A stretch of DNA of 64,000 nucleotides from JAMBLL01 sp964460075 (GTDB lineage: Bacteria; Actinomycetota; Acidimicrobiia; Spongiisociales; UBA5794): positions 1 through 64,000 of the forward strand of contig CAYWPC010000010.1 of assembly GCA_964460075.1 (NCBI GenBank), written 5' to 3'. Of this stretch, positions 1-8,820 are shown in pieces (the stretch's first letter is position 1; the number at the start of each line of letters is the position of its first letter). The translations under genes and the position numbers were made by a program. The notes beneath the pieces were generated by a model, which worked only from the letters and a program-made list of their open reading frames with translations, did no database searches and had not been told where the DNA came from.

Positions 1-1
1 G

Positions 2-229
2 CGTTCTCTTGCCAAGCAACTCGGTGCGATCCCGGCGCTCCGGCGTCTTGCATCGCTTGCCCGGATACTGGAACTGGACAACCTCGCCGAGGATCTACTG
101 AGGGGAGTACCAATCCCGTCGACCTCGATTCCTGCTGACCCTCGCCAACCGGATCCCCGCGAGTGGGTAGATGCGGCTGCAGGCGTCGTCTGGTCCACAC
201 CCACTCTCGATACGGTGCGGAGCCGGTAG
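2..229 (+). CDS. AbiEi-type antitoxin, C-terminal part (cut by window start)
   Basis: An open frame enters from the left edge and ends with TAG 4 bp before the AbiEii toxin start. The 75 visible residues are helix-rich (for example SLAKQLGAIPALRRLASLAR) and finish with a proline-rich stretch. Nothing in the peptide alone proves the family; the call rests on position, because AbiEi antitoxins are encoded directly upstream of, and co-transcribed with, AbiEii toxins. In characterised type IV systems AbiEi is a DNA-binding repressor that autoregulates the operon. The start codon and N-terminal winged-helix region lie outside the window. Confidence 0.6.
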   Translation, partial: RSLAKQLGAIPALRRLASLARILELDNLAEDLLRGVPIPSTSIPADPRQPDPREWVDAAAGVVWSTPTLDTVRSR

Positions 230-233
230 TGCG

Positions 234-1016
234 ATGATCACTCTTGGCCGCATCACGCAACAGGCGGATGCAGACGGTGTCGACGCCGACACCGTTGAGC
301 GCGACTACATCATCACCCATGTCATGGCTTCCCTGTCTCACCATCCCGAGAACGGCATGTTCCAGTTCAAAGGCGGCACACTGCTTCGGCTTTGCTACTT
401 CATCGACTACCGCTACTCCGCCGATATCGACCTGAACCTGGAGCCCGGCACCGACATGCAGGACGCTTTCGGTGTTCTCGGTGAGATACTCGCGGCAACC
501 CAGGAACGCGTCGGTCTGCCGCACCTCGTGCTGGTCACAGAGCCGAAGCTGCGTATCGAGTTCATTGGACCGAAACGGACCGTGCGGCCCCGGATCATCA
601 AGCTCGACATCTTGACAGACGAGTTGATCATCGATAGGGACACACGCCGCTCTCTGCTGCACCGCTATGACGATCAGCCACAGACGCCTCCGATACGAAC
701 ATATGGCTTGCCTGAGGCGACTGCCGAGAAGCTCCGTTGTGTGATGCAGCGACTCCAATGCCGGGACCTGTACGACATCTGGTACCTGCTGGGGGAAGCC
801 GGGATCGACGCCGCGGAGATCAGACGCCACTTCGAGATGAAAGCGGAGCATCGAGGACTCGACCCCGACTCCTTCCCTCAACGCTTCGAGCAACGCATCG
901 AGTCGTACGAGCAGCGCTGGGAGGGCGAGCTGGTGTCGTACATGACACCCGTCCCCGACATCGATCGAGTCGTCCGGGAGGTCAAGCGAAACCTGCGACA
1001 GGCCGACTACCTGTAG
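234..1016 (+). CDS. AbiEii/AbiGii family nucleotidyltransferase toxin
   Basis: A 260-residue protein with the nucleotidyltransferase signature of AbiEii toxins: FKGGTLLR at about residues 41-48, followed by YRYSADIDLNLE at about 56-67, which holds the metal-binding Asp pair. AbiEii is the growth-arresting half of a type IV toxin-antitoxin system that also gives phage abortive infection; related MenA-type enzymes modify tRNA with NTPs. I chose the ATG at 234 rather than 171 because it sits 4 bp after the antitoxin stop and the upstream extension overlaps that gene. The decayed integrase directly downstream suggests the pair arrived on an integrated element. Confidence 0.85.
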   Translation: MITLGRITQQADADGVDADTVERDYIITHVMASLSHHPENGMFQFKGGTLLRLCYFIDYRYSADIDLNLEPGTDMQDAFGVLGEILAATQERVGLPHLVLVTEPKLRIEFIGPKRTVRPRIIKLDILTDELIIDRDTRRSLLHRYDDQPQTPPIRTYGLPEATAEKLRCVMQRLQCRDLYDIWYLLGEAGIDAAEIRRHFEMKAEHRGLDPDSFPQRFEQRIESYEQRWEGELVSYMTPVPDIDRVVREVKRNLRQADYL

Positions 1017-1039
1017 CTGCCTGTCGGAGACACGAAACG

Positions 1040-1813
1040 TCACAGTGAGATCCCTGGCGTCTCACGGTTCGCTCCGCGGTTGCGTACGGTCGCGGCGATG
1101 GCGTCGAGCCGGATGGCGGTCTGTTCGTCGAGGCCATCCATCAGGTGCCCGTAGCGGTCCATCGTGACCTGGATCGAGGAGTGGCCGAGTCGGGTCTGGA
1201 TAGTCTTGGGGTGTTCGCCTTCTGCGATGAGCCATGCGGCGTGGGTGTGGCGCAGGTCGTGTATTCGGCACGGTGTCCCGACTGACTCTCCAACTGCCGT
1301 TCGCCAGATTCTCCCAAAGGTTCCGCGTCGCAAGAACCCGCCTGCCTCGGTGGTCCAGACCGTGGAGTCGGGTGGGGGATACGTGTCGAGGTGGCGGGTA
1401 ACGGTATCAATGACGATTGTTGGGAGGGTGATGGTGCGTTCGGAGGCTGCGGTCTTTGGGGAGCCGAGGATGGGTGGCTGTCCGGAGGCTTCGATGAGCG
1501 ACGTGTTCACGGTGAGCCTTCGCCGGTTCATGTCGATATCGGCGAGTCGCAAGCCACCGCGGATGCCCTCGCCACCGCCACCTTGCTCATAGGGCAGGTG
1601 GAGGCCGGTGTGTGGCTGCCAGAGCAAGCCTTCGACTCCAGGGCCTTCCTCGACCAGTTGACGACGGACTCCGACATCACTATCACGTGGTCCGAGTCGG
1701 CCGCGAACAGCGCATAAGCGGAAAGACGGAGAGTCCGCCTCTTCTGTTCTTTCGCAAGAACAGAAGAGGCTGGTTGTGCTCGACAGACTGTCAAGGAACC
1801 CCAGACGTAGCAT
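1040..1813 (-). pseudogene. Tyrosine recombinase/integrase remnant
   Basis: The C-terminal half is a clear phage-type integrase catalytic domain: GGLRLADIDMNRRRLTV, then HDLRHTHAAWL (His-x-x-Arg), LGHSSIQVTMDRYGHL (His and the nucleophilic Tyr). Recognisable similarity covers only about 1040-1570. Before that the frame reads low-complexity GGGGEGIRGG, where the first catalytic Arg (TGLR-GE type motif) should be, and the core-binding and arm-binding domains are missing. I infer a truncated or frameshifted, inactive copy. It points toward the AbiE pair and probably marks one end of a former genomic island. Confidence 0.75.
1737..1770. repeat. Perfect 14-bp inverted repeat (hairpin) beside the integrase remnant
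   Basis: The arms GCCTCTTCTGTTCT and AGAACAGAAGAGGC are exact reverse complements around a 6-nt loop, TTCGCA. No T-run follows on either strand, so it is not a typical intrinsic terminator. It lies between the decayed integrase and the YwiC-like gene, where a recombination site or an island boundary would be expected; that role is inference. Confidence 0.6.
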
Positions 1814-1848
1814 TGCGATGTGGCATCTACGAAGGAACCGGACCCGAG

Positions 1849-2691
1849 ATGAGCGAGCAAGACCCGACAGCGTTCGAGAACGGCCTAGCGGATGGTCCCG
1901 GTTCCTCGCCTACTCGGCTGAACCTACGATCCATTGCTCTGCCGACGGAACACGGGGGCTGGGGATTCACCCTCGAGCCGATCCTGCTCGGGCTACTGGT
2001 GGCATCATCGACAGCCGCATGGGAGATCTCTGTCGCTGCTCTCGGAGCTTTCCTGGTGCGTCGCCCACTCAAGATCGTCTCTACCGACCTTGTGCGACGA
2101 AGATGGCTTCCACGCTCGACGGCAGCGCTGATAATCGGCTCCATCTACGGCGCGTTCGCGCTCGCAGGAACCGTCGCGGCATTCGTGACCTCTGGTGGCC
2201 GGTTCTGGATCCCCGTACTCGTCGCTGCGCCGCTCGCACTCGTCGCGCTGCGCGCCGATGCCCACTCCAAGAACAGGTCCCTCATTGCCGAAGTGTTTGG
2301 AGCAACGGCGATGGGGGCGACAGTCGCAGCGATAGCCATTGTGAGTGGTTGGGACCTGGCGCCCTCATTCGGGTTGTGGCTCGTTCTCGCTGCACGCGAC
2401 GTCGCTGCGATCGCCCTCGTGCGAGGGCAGGTTCGTCGCTTGCATGGAAAGCCAACGGGTGCAACCAATATCTATGCCGTACAGGCGATCTCGATCGTCG
2501 TTGTCGGCGTTGGGGCCGCGGCAGGCATCCTGCCTTGGCTCGGTGTCGTCGGCATCGGGTTCGTCGGATTCGTCGCACTCATGTCGCTCAACAGGCGTCC
2601 CATCGAAGCTCGAGTCATTGGACTGACACAGATGTTCGTCGGACTGTCCGTGGTGGTTGCTAGTGCCGCAGGCATTCGCCTCGGCTGGTAG
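1849..2691 (+). CDS. YwiC-like integral membrane protein
   Basis: The 280-residue protein opens its conserved part with LRSIALPTEHGGWGFTLEP, the signature of the YwiC-like family, and continues as about eight hydrophobic segments (for example AALIIGSIYGAFALAGTVAA and LGVVGIGFVGFVALM). Function is not established; in Bacillus the namesake lies near nitrate/anaerobic genes. The ATG at 1849 was chosen because the family motif begins about 30 residues later and the longer upstream frame crosses the hairpin and integrase remnant. It appears to be the first core gene to the right of the island. Confidence 0.7.
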   Translation: MSEQDPTAFENGLADGPGSSPTRLNLRSIALPTEHGGWGFTLEPILLGLLVASSTAAWEISVAALGAFLVRRPLKIVSTDLVRRRWLPRSTAALIIGSIYGAFALAGTVAAFVTSGGRFWIPVLVAAPLALVALRADAHSKNRSLIAEVFGATAMGATVAAIAIVSGWDLAPSFGLWLVLAARDVAAIALVRGQVRRLHGKPTGATNIYAVQAISIVVVGVGAAAGILPWLGVVGIGFVGFVALMSLNRRPIEARVIGLTQMFVGLSVVVASAAGIRLGW

Positions 2692-2712
2692 CAGACGAAA
2701 TCCGCGGGGCAC

Positions 2713-4323
2713 TCAGATGGCGGGTGGTCTCGTGTCGGTCTCACCCTTGACAGGCCACATCGAAACCGCTCGCTCCGCCATTGCTGTGATCGTCAGCGAC
2801 GGGTTGACACCCAGGTTTGCGCCGATGGCCGCACCGTCGATGACGTGGAGGCCCTCACAGCCGAACACGCGGTGATAGCCATCGATGACACCGTGGTGCG
2901 GACCTGAGCCAATGGGAGCTCCTCCAAGCAGGTGTGCCGTCGTGGGTGTATCGAACAGCACCTCGTTGAGTGTGCTCCCACCGAAACCGCCCATTGCATC
3001 CGCAGCGAGACGAGCTGCCTGGTTTGCCTCAGGAATGTACGTTGGGTTTGGCTCGCCGTGCCCCTGCTCGGTCGTGAGCTTCGTCCGAAACCAGCCCTTC
3101 TTGCGGAGCATGCGCAGACTGTTGTCCCGGCTCTGCATCACAAGCAGGATGATGCCCCTCTCTGACCAGTGCCACACCGAGAGCGACCGCACGAAGGTGA
3201 CCGGGTGCCGGAACGCTTCCATGAGGAAGCGGACTTGGCGGGGCATGCCAGGGCGACCGTCGACAAGGATCGTGGCGAGGAGCCCCAGGGCATTCGACCC
3301 TCTGCCGTATCGCACAGGCTCGATGTGCGTCTCGACGTTCGGATGCATCGACGACGTAATGGCGATGCCCTCCGAGTAGTCAACATCTCTGCTCCGTGCC
3401 ACAGCCCCGACCAATGCCTCGCTGTTGGTGCGCGTCTGGTACCCGACTCGATGTGACAGGCCTGGCAGGCGTCCTCGTTCGGCGAGTTCGAGGAGAAGAC
3501 GGGTAGTCCCCAGAGCCCCCGCACTGAAGACGACATGAGTCGCCTTGAAGACCCGCCGATGCTTACGAAGCCACGCGCCCGACCGCTGGGTTGTCACGAC
3601 CCAGCCGTCGCGGTCACTCTCTACATCCACGACCGTGTGCTCGGCGAACACCTGTGCACCGTTGTGCTCTGCGAGGTACAAATAGTTCTTGTCGAGGGTG
3701 TTCTTTGCGTTGAAACGGCATCCGACCATGCAGTTTCCACATGCAACACATCCAGAACGCCGCGGCCCATCACCGCCGAAGAATGGATCGGATACTTCGA
3801 CTCCCGGCTCGCCAAAGAACACACCCACGGGAGTCGGATGGAACGTGTCGGCCACCCCCATCGATGTCGCAACGCTTCGCAGGATATCGTCCGCTGGCGT
3901 GTCGAGCGGGTTCTGCACCACACCAAGCATGCGCTTCGCTGTCACATAATGCGGCGCCAACTCACGCTCCCAATCGGCCATGTCGGCCCACTGAGGATCG
4001 GAGTAGAACGGCGCCAGCGGCTCGTACAACGTGTTGGCGTACACCAACGATCCGCCTCCGACGCCTGCACCGGAGAGAACCATCACATCCCTCAGGAGCG
4101 AGATTCTCTGAATGCCCTTCAGGCCGAGCCTTGGGAACCACAGCGACTTGCGAACGTCCCAGTTCGTCCTTGGAAAATCGGAGGTCGCCCAGCGCTTTCC
4201 AGCTTCGAGTACGCCAACGGTGTACCCCTTCTCGGTGAGTCGGTGGGCCGTCACGCTCCCCCCGAAACCCGAACCGATCACGAGGACGTCGAAGGTTTCA
4301 CTGTCGTGTGCGAGTAGCGCCAT
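2713..4323 (-). CDS. GMC-family flavin oxidoreductase (ChoD/cholesterol oxidase-like)
   Basis: A 536-residue flavoenzyme. The N-terminus has the FAD dinucleotide-binding loop DVLVIGSGFGGSVTAHRL, then the GMC-type GAGVGGGSLVYANTL, a Cys-rich CVACGNCMVGCRFNAKNT segment, and near the C-terminus HVIDGAAIGANLGVNPSLT with the conserved Asn-Pro of the flavin pocket. This pattern matches actinobacterial ChoD-type proteins, which act on sterol- or alcohol-like substrates; the real substrate cannot be read from sequence. The upstream SDR stops 3 bp before this start, so the two are probably co-transcribed as a redox pair. Confidence 0.8.
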   Translation of the reverse strand: MALLAHDSETFDVLVIGSGFGGSVTAHRLTEKGYTVGVLEAGKRWATSDFPRTNWDVRKSLWFPRLGLKGIQRISLLRDVMVLSGAGVGGGSLVYANTLYEPLAPFYSDPQWADMADWERELAPHYVTAKRMLGVVQNPLDTPADDILRSVATSMGVADTFHPTPVGVFFGEPGVEVSDPFFGGDGPRRSGCVACGNCMVGCRFNAKNTLDKNYLYLAEHNGAQVFAEHTVVDVESDRDGWVVTTQRSGAWLRKHRRVFKATHVVFSAGALGTTRLLLELAERGRLPGLSHRVGYQTRTNSEALVGAVARSRDVDYSEGIAITSSMHPNVETHIEPVRYGRGSNALGLLATILVDGRPGMPRQVRFLMEAFRHPVTFVRSLSVWHWSERGIILLVMQSRDNSLRMLRKKGWFRTKLTTEQGHGEPNPTYIPEANQAARLAADAMGGFGGSTLNEVLFDTPTTAHLLGGAPIGSGPHHGVIDGYHRVFGCEGLHVIDGAAIGANLGVNPSLTITAMAERAVSMWPVKGETDTRPPAI

Positions 4324-4326
4324 GGT

Positions 4327-5040
4327 CTAGATGAGCGAAGAACCCCACACAGGGAGGAAGGCACCGTTCACAACCTTCGAGCGCTCCGATGCGAGGAAGT
4401 CGATCACCTGAGCGATCTCGTCAGGCTGCGGCCAATTGACGTAGTCGGCATAGGGCAGAGCGGCACGGGTCGCGTCCGTGTTGATCACCGATGGCAGCAA
4501 GGCATTGCACGTCGTGTTCGTGTCGAGTAGCTCGACCGCCACCGATTTCGCAAGAGCCATAACGCCGGCCTTCGCCACGTTGTATGGGGCCTGACCTGCA
4601 GGTGAGTCGACTGCATGCTTTGATCCCATCAGGATGATGCGACCCCAGTCGTGTGACATGTGAGGGATCGCGGCGCGTGTCGTATTCCACGCGGTTCGGA
4701 GATTGAGATCGAGGATACGATCAAGACGCATATCGGACGTCTCGACGACGTCGCGTCCACCAGCCCAACCGCCGACGAGGGATGCCATGACATTGATGGT
4801 TCCAAATGCCTCAACCGCCTCGGCGAAGAACGCCCCGACGGCTTCGCCATCGACCGCATCGACACGACGAAGGATCAGCCTGTCCTCTTCGAGGTCGAGG
4901 GCCTCTTCGAGTTTGTTGGCCTCCTCAGGGATGAGATACGAGACAGCGACGTTGAAGCCGCGTTCAATGAGGAGCGGGACCAGGCAGTAGCCAACCGAAC
5001 CCGTTCCGCCGGGGATGACTGCAACGTTCGCTTCACTCAT
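4327..5040 (-). CDS. SDR-family NAD(P)-dependent oxidoreductase
   Basis: A 237-residue short-chain dehydrogenase. The cofactor loop is atypical, VAVIPGGTGSVGYCL, keeping the G-x3-G-x-G spacing. The catalytic region has ILMGSKHA (Ser) and YNVAKAGVMALAKSVAVEL (Tyr and Lys). The substrate is unknown. It precedes the GMC oxidoreductase by 3 bp, so the two likely form one operon. The divergent ABC ATPase gene lies about 90 bp upstream. Confidence 0.8.
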   Translation of the reverse strand: MSEANVAVIPGGTGSVGYCLVPLLIERGFNVAVSYLIPEEANKLEEALDLEEDRLILRRVDAVDGEAVGAFFAEAVEAFGTINVMASLVGGWAGGRDVVETSDMRLDRILDLNLRTAWNTTRAAIPHMSHDWGRIILMGSKHAVDSPAGQAPYNVAKAGVMALAKSVAVELLDTNTTCNALLPSVINTDATRAALPYADYVNWPQPDEIAQVIDFLASERSKVVNGAFLPVWGSSLI

Positions 5041-5061
5041 ACCAACACACTAGCGACACTT

Positions 5062-5089
5062 TCGACACGGGCAGCAACGGTGGTACGCT
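5062..5089 (+). promoter_or_regulatory. Possible promoter of the ABC ATPase gene
   Basis: TCGACA at 5062-5067 and TACGCT at 5084-5089 resemble -35 and -10 hexamers with a 16-bp spacer. They sit about 40 bp before the ATG at 5128, in the gap between divergent genes. This is pattern matching only. Confidence 0.3.
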
Positions 5090-5127
5090 CACCTGCACGC
5101 CACGTAGCCCAGCCCACGGAGGAATCG

Positions 5128-6345
5128 ATGGCTTCCATAAACCTCGAAGACGTCGGAAAGATCTATCCAGATGGCACCCGTGCCGTAGGCCAGGTGAACC
5201 TGACGATCCGAGAGGGTGAGTTCCTGGTACTTGTCGGGCCGTCCGGATGTGGGAAGTCGACCTTGCTCCGCATGATCGCAGGTCTAGAGGAGATCACAGA
5301 GGGCAAGCTCAGCATCGGCGACAAGGTCGTCAACGACGTTCCGCCGAAAGACCGTGACATTGCCATGGTGTTCCAGAATTATGCCCTGTATCCGCATATG
5401 ACCGTCAGGGACAACATGGCGTTCGGTCTCAAGCTGCGAAAGATGCCGAAGAAGGAGATCGAGGAGCGAGTCAGGGAAGCTGCCGAGATCCTGGAGATCA
5501 CCGACTACCTCGAGCGTAAACCGAAGGCACTCTCTGGAGGGCAACGCCAGCGTGTTGCAATGGGGCGCGCCATTGTTCGGGAGCCGAAGGCCTTCCTCAT
5601 GGATGAGCCGCTGTCGAACCTCGATGCCAAGCTTCGTGTCCAGATGCGTGCTTCGCTCGGCAGGCTCCATCAGCGACTCGGCACGACGACCGTGTATGTG
5701 ACCCACGACCAGGTCGAGGCGATGACGCTCGGCCACCGTGTGGCTGTGATGCGCCCGGTGTCAGGGAAGCGACCGTACAACTTGCAGCAGGTAGCTGCGC
5801 CGACAGAGTTGTTCAATCACCCGGTGAACCTGTTCGTTGCAGGCTTCATTGGGAGCCCCGCGATGAACATGATGTACGGAACGGTAAGAAAGGAAGGCGA
5901 GCGCTACAGCCTTACCTTCGCAGGGCACACCATCTCGGTTGATCAGGTGGCGGTCGATGCGCATCCCGGTATCGATGACTATCTCGGCAAGGAGATCGTT
6001 GTAGGAATTCGACCTGGAGCCTTCGAGGACGCCAGGGTCGATGGAGCCGCTCCCGGCCGTACGATCCAGGTGACGACGGATGTCAACGAGCTGCTCGGTT
6101 CCGAGTCGTACGTGCACTTCGAACTCGATGCAAAGCCTGTGATCACACCTGACATCGAGGAGCTGCTCGCGGATTCTGGAACCGATGCAGCGTCGCTCGG
6201 CGCCACGACGAGATGCACAGCACGCGTGAACCCGGATGTTCCTGTGCCGGATGGATCCGACGTCGATCTCGTCATCGACACCGCAAAGCTGCATTTCTTC
6301 GACATTGACAGCGGCGACAAGATCGGTGTCGCGGCGAACCGCTAG
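5128..6345 (+). CDS. ABC transporter ATP-binding protein, UgpC/MsmX (CUT1 sugar) type
   Basis: 405 residues. Walker A is GPSGCGKST, the Q-loop is MVFQNYALYPHMTV, the signature motif is LSGGQRQRVAMGRAI and Walker B with D-loop is FLMDEPLSNLDAKLR, followed by the switch His in YVTHDQVEAM. A C-terminal TOBE/OB domain extends from about residue 240. This is the layout of ATPases energising sugar or glycerol-phosphate importers. Odd points: the usual 'G-x-I-Q-Q-x-G-x-P' linker reads MRPVSGKRPYNLQQVAAPTE, and no permease or binding protein gene is adjacent, so it may serve several importers as MsmX does. The ATG at 5128 follows GGAGGAATCG; the longer frame upstream is antisense to the SDR. Confidence 0.85.
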   Translation: MASINLEDVGKIYPDGTRAVGQVNLTIREGEFLVLVGPSGCGKSTLLRMIAGLEEITEGKLSIGDKVVNDVPPKDRDIAMVFQNYALYPHMTVRDNMAFGLKLRKMPKKEIEERVREAAEILEITDYLERKPKALSGGQRQRVAMGRAIVREPKAFLMDEPLSNLDAKLRVQMRASLGRLHQRLGTTTVYVTHDQVEAMTLGHRVAVMRPVSGKRPYNLQQVAAPTELFNHPVNLFVAGFIGSPAMNMMYGTVRKEGERYSLTFAGHTISVDQVAVDAHPGIDDYLGKEIVVGIRPGAFEDARVDGAAPGRTIQVTTDVNELLGSESYVHFELDAKPVITPDIEELLADSGTDAASLGATTRCTARVNPDVPVPDGSDVDLVIDTAKLHFFDIDSGDKIGVAANR

Positions 6346-7451
6346 ACCGCCTCGACAACGATCCCGACGGTTTCGAGCTCTGGAAGCAGTTCGGATCCGA
6401 CAACGGCCTCACTCATGGTGCGTACGCCGGGCCTGTGCACCGCTCCATTCGCTATCAGGTCGGCGAGGGCTGTGGCTGGGAAGGCAGTCGTCCGAGCGAG
6501 AGCAGAGAAGTCGCCGCGTTGCGTGTCCTCGATTTGGACGGTGGTCGTGACACCGTTCTGGCGTCGCCACACACGGACGAGGACGAGGTCAGGCGCGCCA
6601 CTAGGAAGGCTTCGGCTCAGTGAGTCCAGGAGGACAGCGCGCGGGGCGACTTCGGTTGCACTTACTCCACGTGCCATCTCGTCGAACAGGCCGAGTTCCA
6701 GCATGGCTCTGAACGTCTGCCCATGGCCAGGGAACCGCAGCGTCTTGTACTCAAGATCTGTGACACGCCCCTGGTGGGTCGTGCACATGGTGGATGTGCC
6801 ACCAGCGGTCGAGAATGCCTCGAGCGGCCCCCAGCGATCCCAGGCAACGTCCTCAAGGCGTGTGAGTGGCTCGACTGTGGTGTACATACCGTTCTCGATG
6901 ACCTCACACGGCTCTGCGTACTCGTTGATGAGTCCCGCGGGGCTGAACGCGAGCTGATACCCCAGAGCGCCCACAGGTATCTGAGGGAGCGCTCCGACGC
7001 GGAGTTGGATGCTCTCGATCGGGCCCTCGTCGGCAGACCGTATGAGGTCCTCACCGAGCACGTTCGCAAGGCCAGGTGCAAGTCCACAATCTGGGACGAT
7101 CATTACCCCAGCAGCAAACGCATCGTCGTGAAGGCGCTTCTGTTCGGCTACAACGGTCGGGTTGCCACCAAAATCCAGGTAGTGCGTCTCGGTCGCTACG
7201 GCTGCCGAGGCGACGCCGACACCGTATCGGTATGGAACTGCGCTCACGACGACCTCGCACGTTTCGAGCAGGTGCCTCACTGCTTGCTCGTCTGCCACAT
7301 CGATCGTTACGGGTCGTGCCCCGTAGGCGTGGGCAACGCGTCGGGATGCCTCGATGTCGGCATCTGCGACGATCACGTCGTGGCCCCGCCGCTCGAGGTC
7401 CCACACTGCCGCGGATCCGACGATCCCCGCGCCGAGTACCAGTGTTGTCAT
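6342..7451 (-). CDS. Saccharopine dehydrogenase-like NAD(P)-binding oxidoreductase
   Basis: 369 residues starting with a Rossmann loop, TTLVLGAGIVGSAAVWDL, then DADIEASRRVA, and the saccharopine-dehydrogenase family segment THYLDFGGNPTVVAEQKRLH and VPDCGLAPGLANVLGEDL. It resembles lysine 6-dehydrogenase/carboxynorspermidine-type members more than the large saccharopine enzymes, but the substrate is not determinable. The start is preceded by a strong Shine-Dalgarno (GAGGAGACACG). The PIG-L gene ends 9 bp upstream, suggesting co-transcription. Its stop overlaps that of the convergent ABC ATPase by 4 bp. Confidence 0.75.
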   Translation of the reverse strand: MTTLVLGAGIVGSAAVWDLERRGHDVIVADADIEASRRVAHAYGARPVTIDVADEQAVRHLLETCEVVVSAVPYRYGVGVASAAVATETHYLDFGGNPTVVAEQKRLHDDAFAAGVMIVPDCGLAPGLANVLGEDLIRSADEGPIESIQLRVGALPQIPVGALGYQLAFSPAGLINEYAEPCEVIENGMYTTVEPLTRLEDVAWDRWGPLEAFSTAGGTSTMCTTHQGRVTDLEYKTLRFPGHGQTFRAMLELGLFDEMARGVSATEVAPRAVLLDSLSRSLPSGAPDLVLVRVWRRQNGVTTTVQIEDTQRGDFSALARTTAFPATALADLIANGAVHRPGVRTMSEAVVGSELLPELETVGIVVEAV

Positions 7452-7460
7452 CGTGTCTCC

Positions 7461-8213
7461 TCAGGGTGTCAATCTCTTGAATATTTCGGCTGGAGCGGTG
7501 CCTAGCCGCTCCCCACTCCTGGCGTGCCAAGTATGGATTCTCTCGATGAACGCCGCCCGCTTAGCGCGGCCGTGCTCGGGGTCTCCCATTGTGGTGAGGC
7601 CCTGAGACGAGTGGCACAACAGCGCCTCGATCTTGCGGTCGGCCCACGATGGTGTGACCGGTTCCGCGTGATCGGGAGCGTCGGCTGACCACAGAAGAAT
7701 GGTTGACGGTCGATGTGCAGGGAGGTCGCTGTCTCGGTAGGCGAGCGGCTCGCGTGCCGAGACGACGCCGTCGATTGCGGCCATTCCGGTGGCCCGGTGA
7801 TCCGGATGGAGTTGATACCGCTGCCACGGATCGTGACTGAGCACGATATCTGGGCAATACCTGCGAATTGCGAGTGCTACCTCGCGCCGCAGCTCCATTG
7901 AATACTCAAGCTCGCCGTCAACGTATCCGAGGTGCTCGCACGTGTCGGCTCCAAGGACCTCTGCTGCGGCGCTCTGCTCTCGCTTCCGCTGATCGATCAA
8001 GGCCTGTGTGTCCTGGCCGGGATCCCACGAGCCTTTTGACCCGTCTGTGACGATCAGCATCGTGATCTCAGCACCGATATCTGCCCACCTGGCGAGCGCT
8101 GCTCCCGCACCGAACTCTGCGTCGTCAGGGTGCGCACCGATCGTGAGCACGCGTGAAGGCTCAACGAGGGGTGAGGTGCGTTCGGAGAGGTCGCTGTAGA
8201 GATTTGTTGTCAT
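7461..8213 (-). CDS. PIG-L family deacetylase
   Basis: 250 residues with the zinc-binding AHPDDAEFGAGAALARW motif near residue 27 and the later HPDH of QLHPDHRATG. PIG-L enzymes remove acetyl groups from N-acetylglucosamine-type amino sugars (MshB, Mca, LmbE relatives). It is clearly different from the Mca-like gene at 17658-18509, which carries the Mca-specific DESSKGAGT. It precedes the saccharopine-dehydrogenase-like gene by 9 bp. A role in mycothiol turnover or glycan modification is possible but unproven. Confidence 0.8.
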   Translation of the reverse strand: MTTNLYSDLSERTSPLVEPSRVLTIGAHPDDAEFGAGAALARWADIGAEITMLIVTDGSKGSWDPGQDTQALIDQRKREQSAAAEVLGADTCEHLGYVDGELEYSMELRREVALAIRRYCPDIVLSHDPWQRYQLHPDHRATGMAAIDGVVSAREPLAYRDSDLPAHRPSTILLWSADAPDHAEPVTPSWADRKIEALLCHSSQGLTTMGDPEHGRAKRAAFIERIHTWHARSGERLGTAPAEIFKRLTP

Positions 8214-8253
8214 GGAGGAAGCGTACCTGTCGGACTGTGCTTGGAATGTTGGC

Positions 8254-8820
8254 CTATTGCACGAGGTCGGCGAACGCGGCGAGGTGCTCGGGTGTGTCGA
8301 TGTCGATGCTCAGGGAACGAGAAACCAGTACCCGTGCATGCGGCACCGCAGCGAGATGGCGGTGAAACGACCCGGCACCGTAGGAGAAAGGGAACCTGCC
8401 ATACCCAGAGATGACGTTCGTGCCGCCGTCCTGGCTTGGCACGATAACTGTTGACGTTCTCGCTTCAGATGCAACGGTGGCGATGCTCGATGGCTGCACA
8501 AGGGGGAGGTCGGCGTGGATGACCATCCAAGGCTTGTCGCCACCGCTGGCGACACCGGCCGCTGCAGCAGCTGACAGGCCGTCTCCCGGGTCGTTGCACG
8601 TGGCGACGGATCGTTGAACAGCCCAGCGCCAGACATCGGGTGAGTCCGTTACGACGATGGTTCTGAGACCAGCCTCCAACGTTGCGTCTACGACACGTCC
8701 AGCCAGCATCACGGCGAGCTGGCGGCGTTGGGAAGGGGAGAGGATCGGTGCGAGGCGGGTCATCCCTGAGAAGTCCCGGATCGGTACCACAGCAACGACG
8801 TCGCGGATGTGGTCAGTCAT
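8254..8820 (-). CDS. cofC: CofC/FbiD-like guanylyltransferase (coenzyme F420 biosynthesis)
   Basis: A 188-residue nucleotidyltransferase with VVAVVPIRDFSGMTRLAPIL at the N-terminus (the family's x-P-x-K-x-x-x-x-x-K-T-R-L-a region, here with an altered first Lys), WMVIHADLPLVQP (metal-binding Asp) and SIDIDTPEHLAAF near the end. CofC/FbiD makes the phospholactyl- or phosphoenolpyruvyl-guanosine diphosphate precursor of F420. The ATG at 8820 overlaps the upstream epimerase stop by 8 bp, so it is translationally coupled. An F420-type LLM oxidoreductase at 34017 fits use of this cofactor. Confidence 0.75.
   Translation of the reverse strand: MTDHIRDVVAVVPIRDFSGMTRLAPILSPSQRRQLAVMLAGRVVDATLEAGLRTIVVTDSPDVWRWAVQRSVATCNDPGDGLSAAAAAGVASGGDKPWMVIHADLPLVQPSSIATVASEARTSTVIVPSQDGGTNVISGYGRFPFSYGAGSFHRHLAAVPHARVLVSRSLSIDIDTPEHLAAFADLVQ

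Noticed and set aside
3535..4317. 260-residue plus-strand frame
   Set aside because: Antisense to the GMC oxidoreductase; no motif and no start signal.
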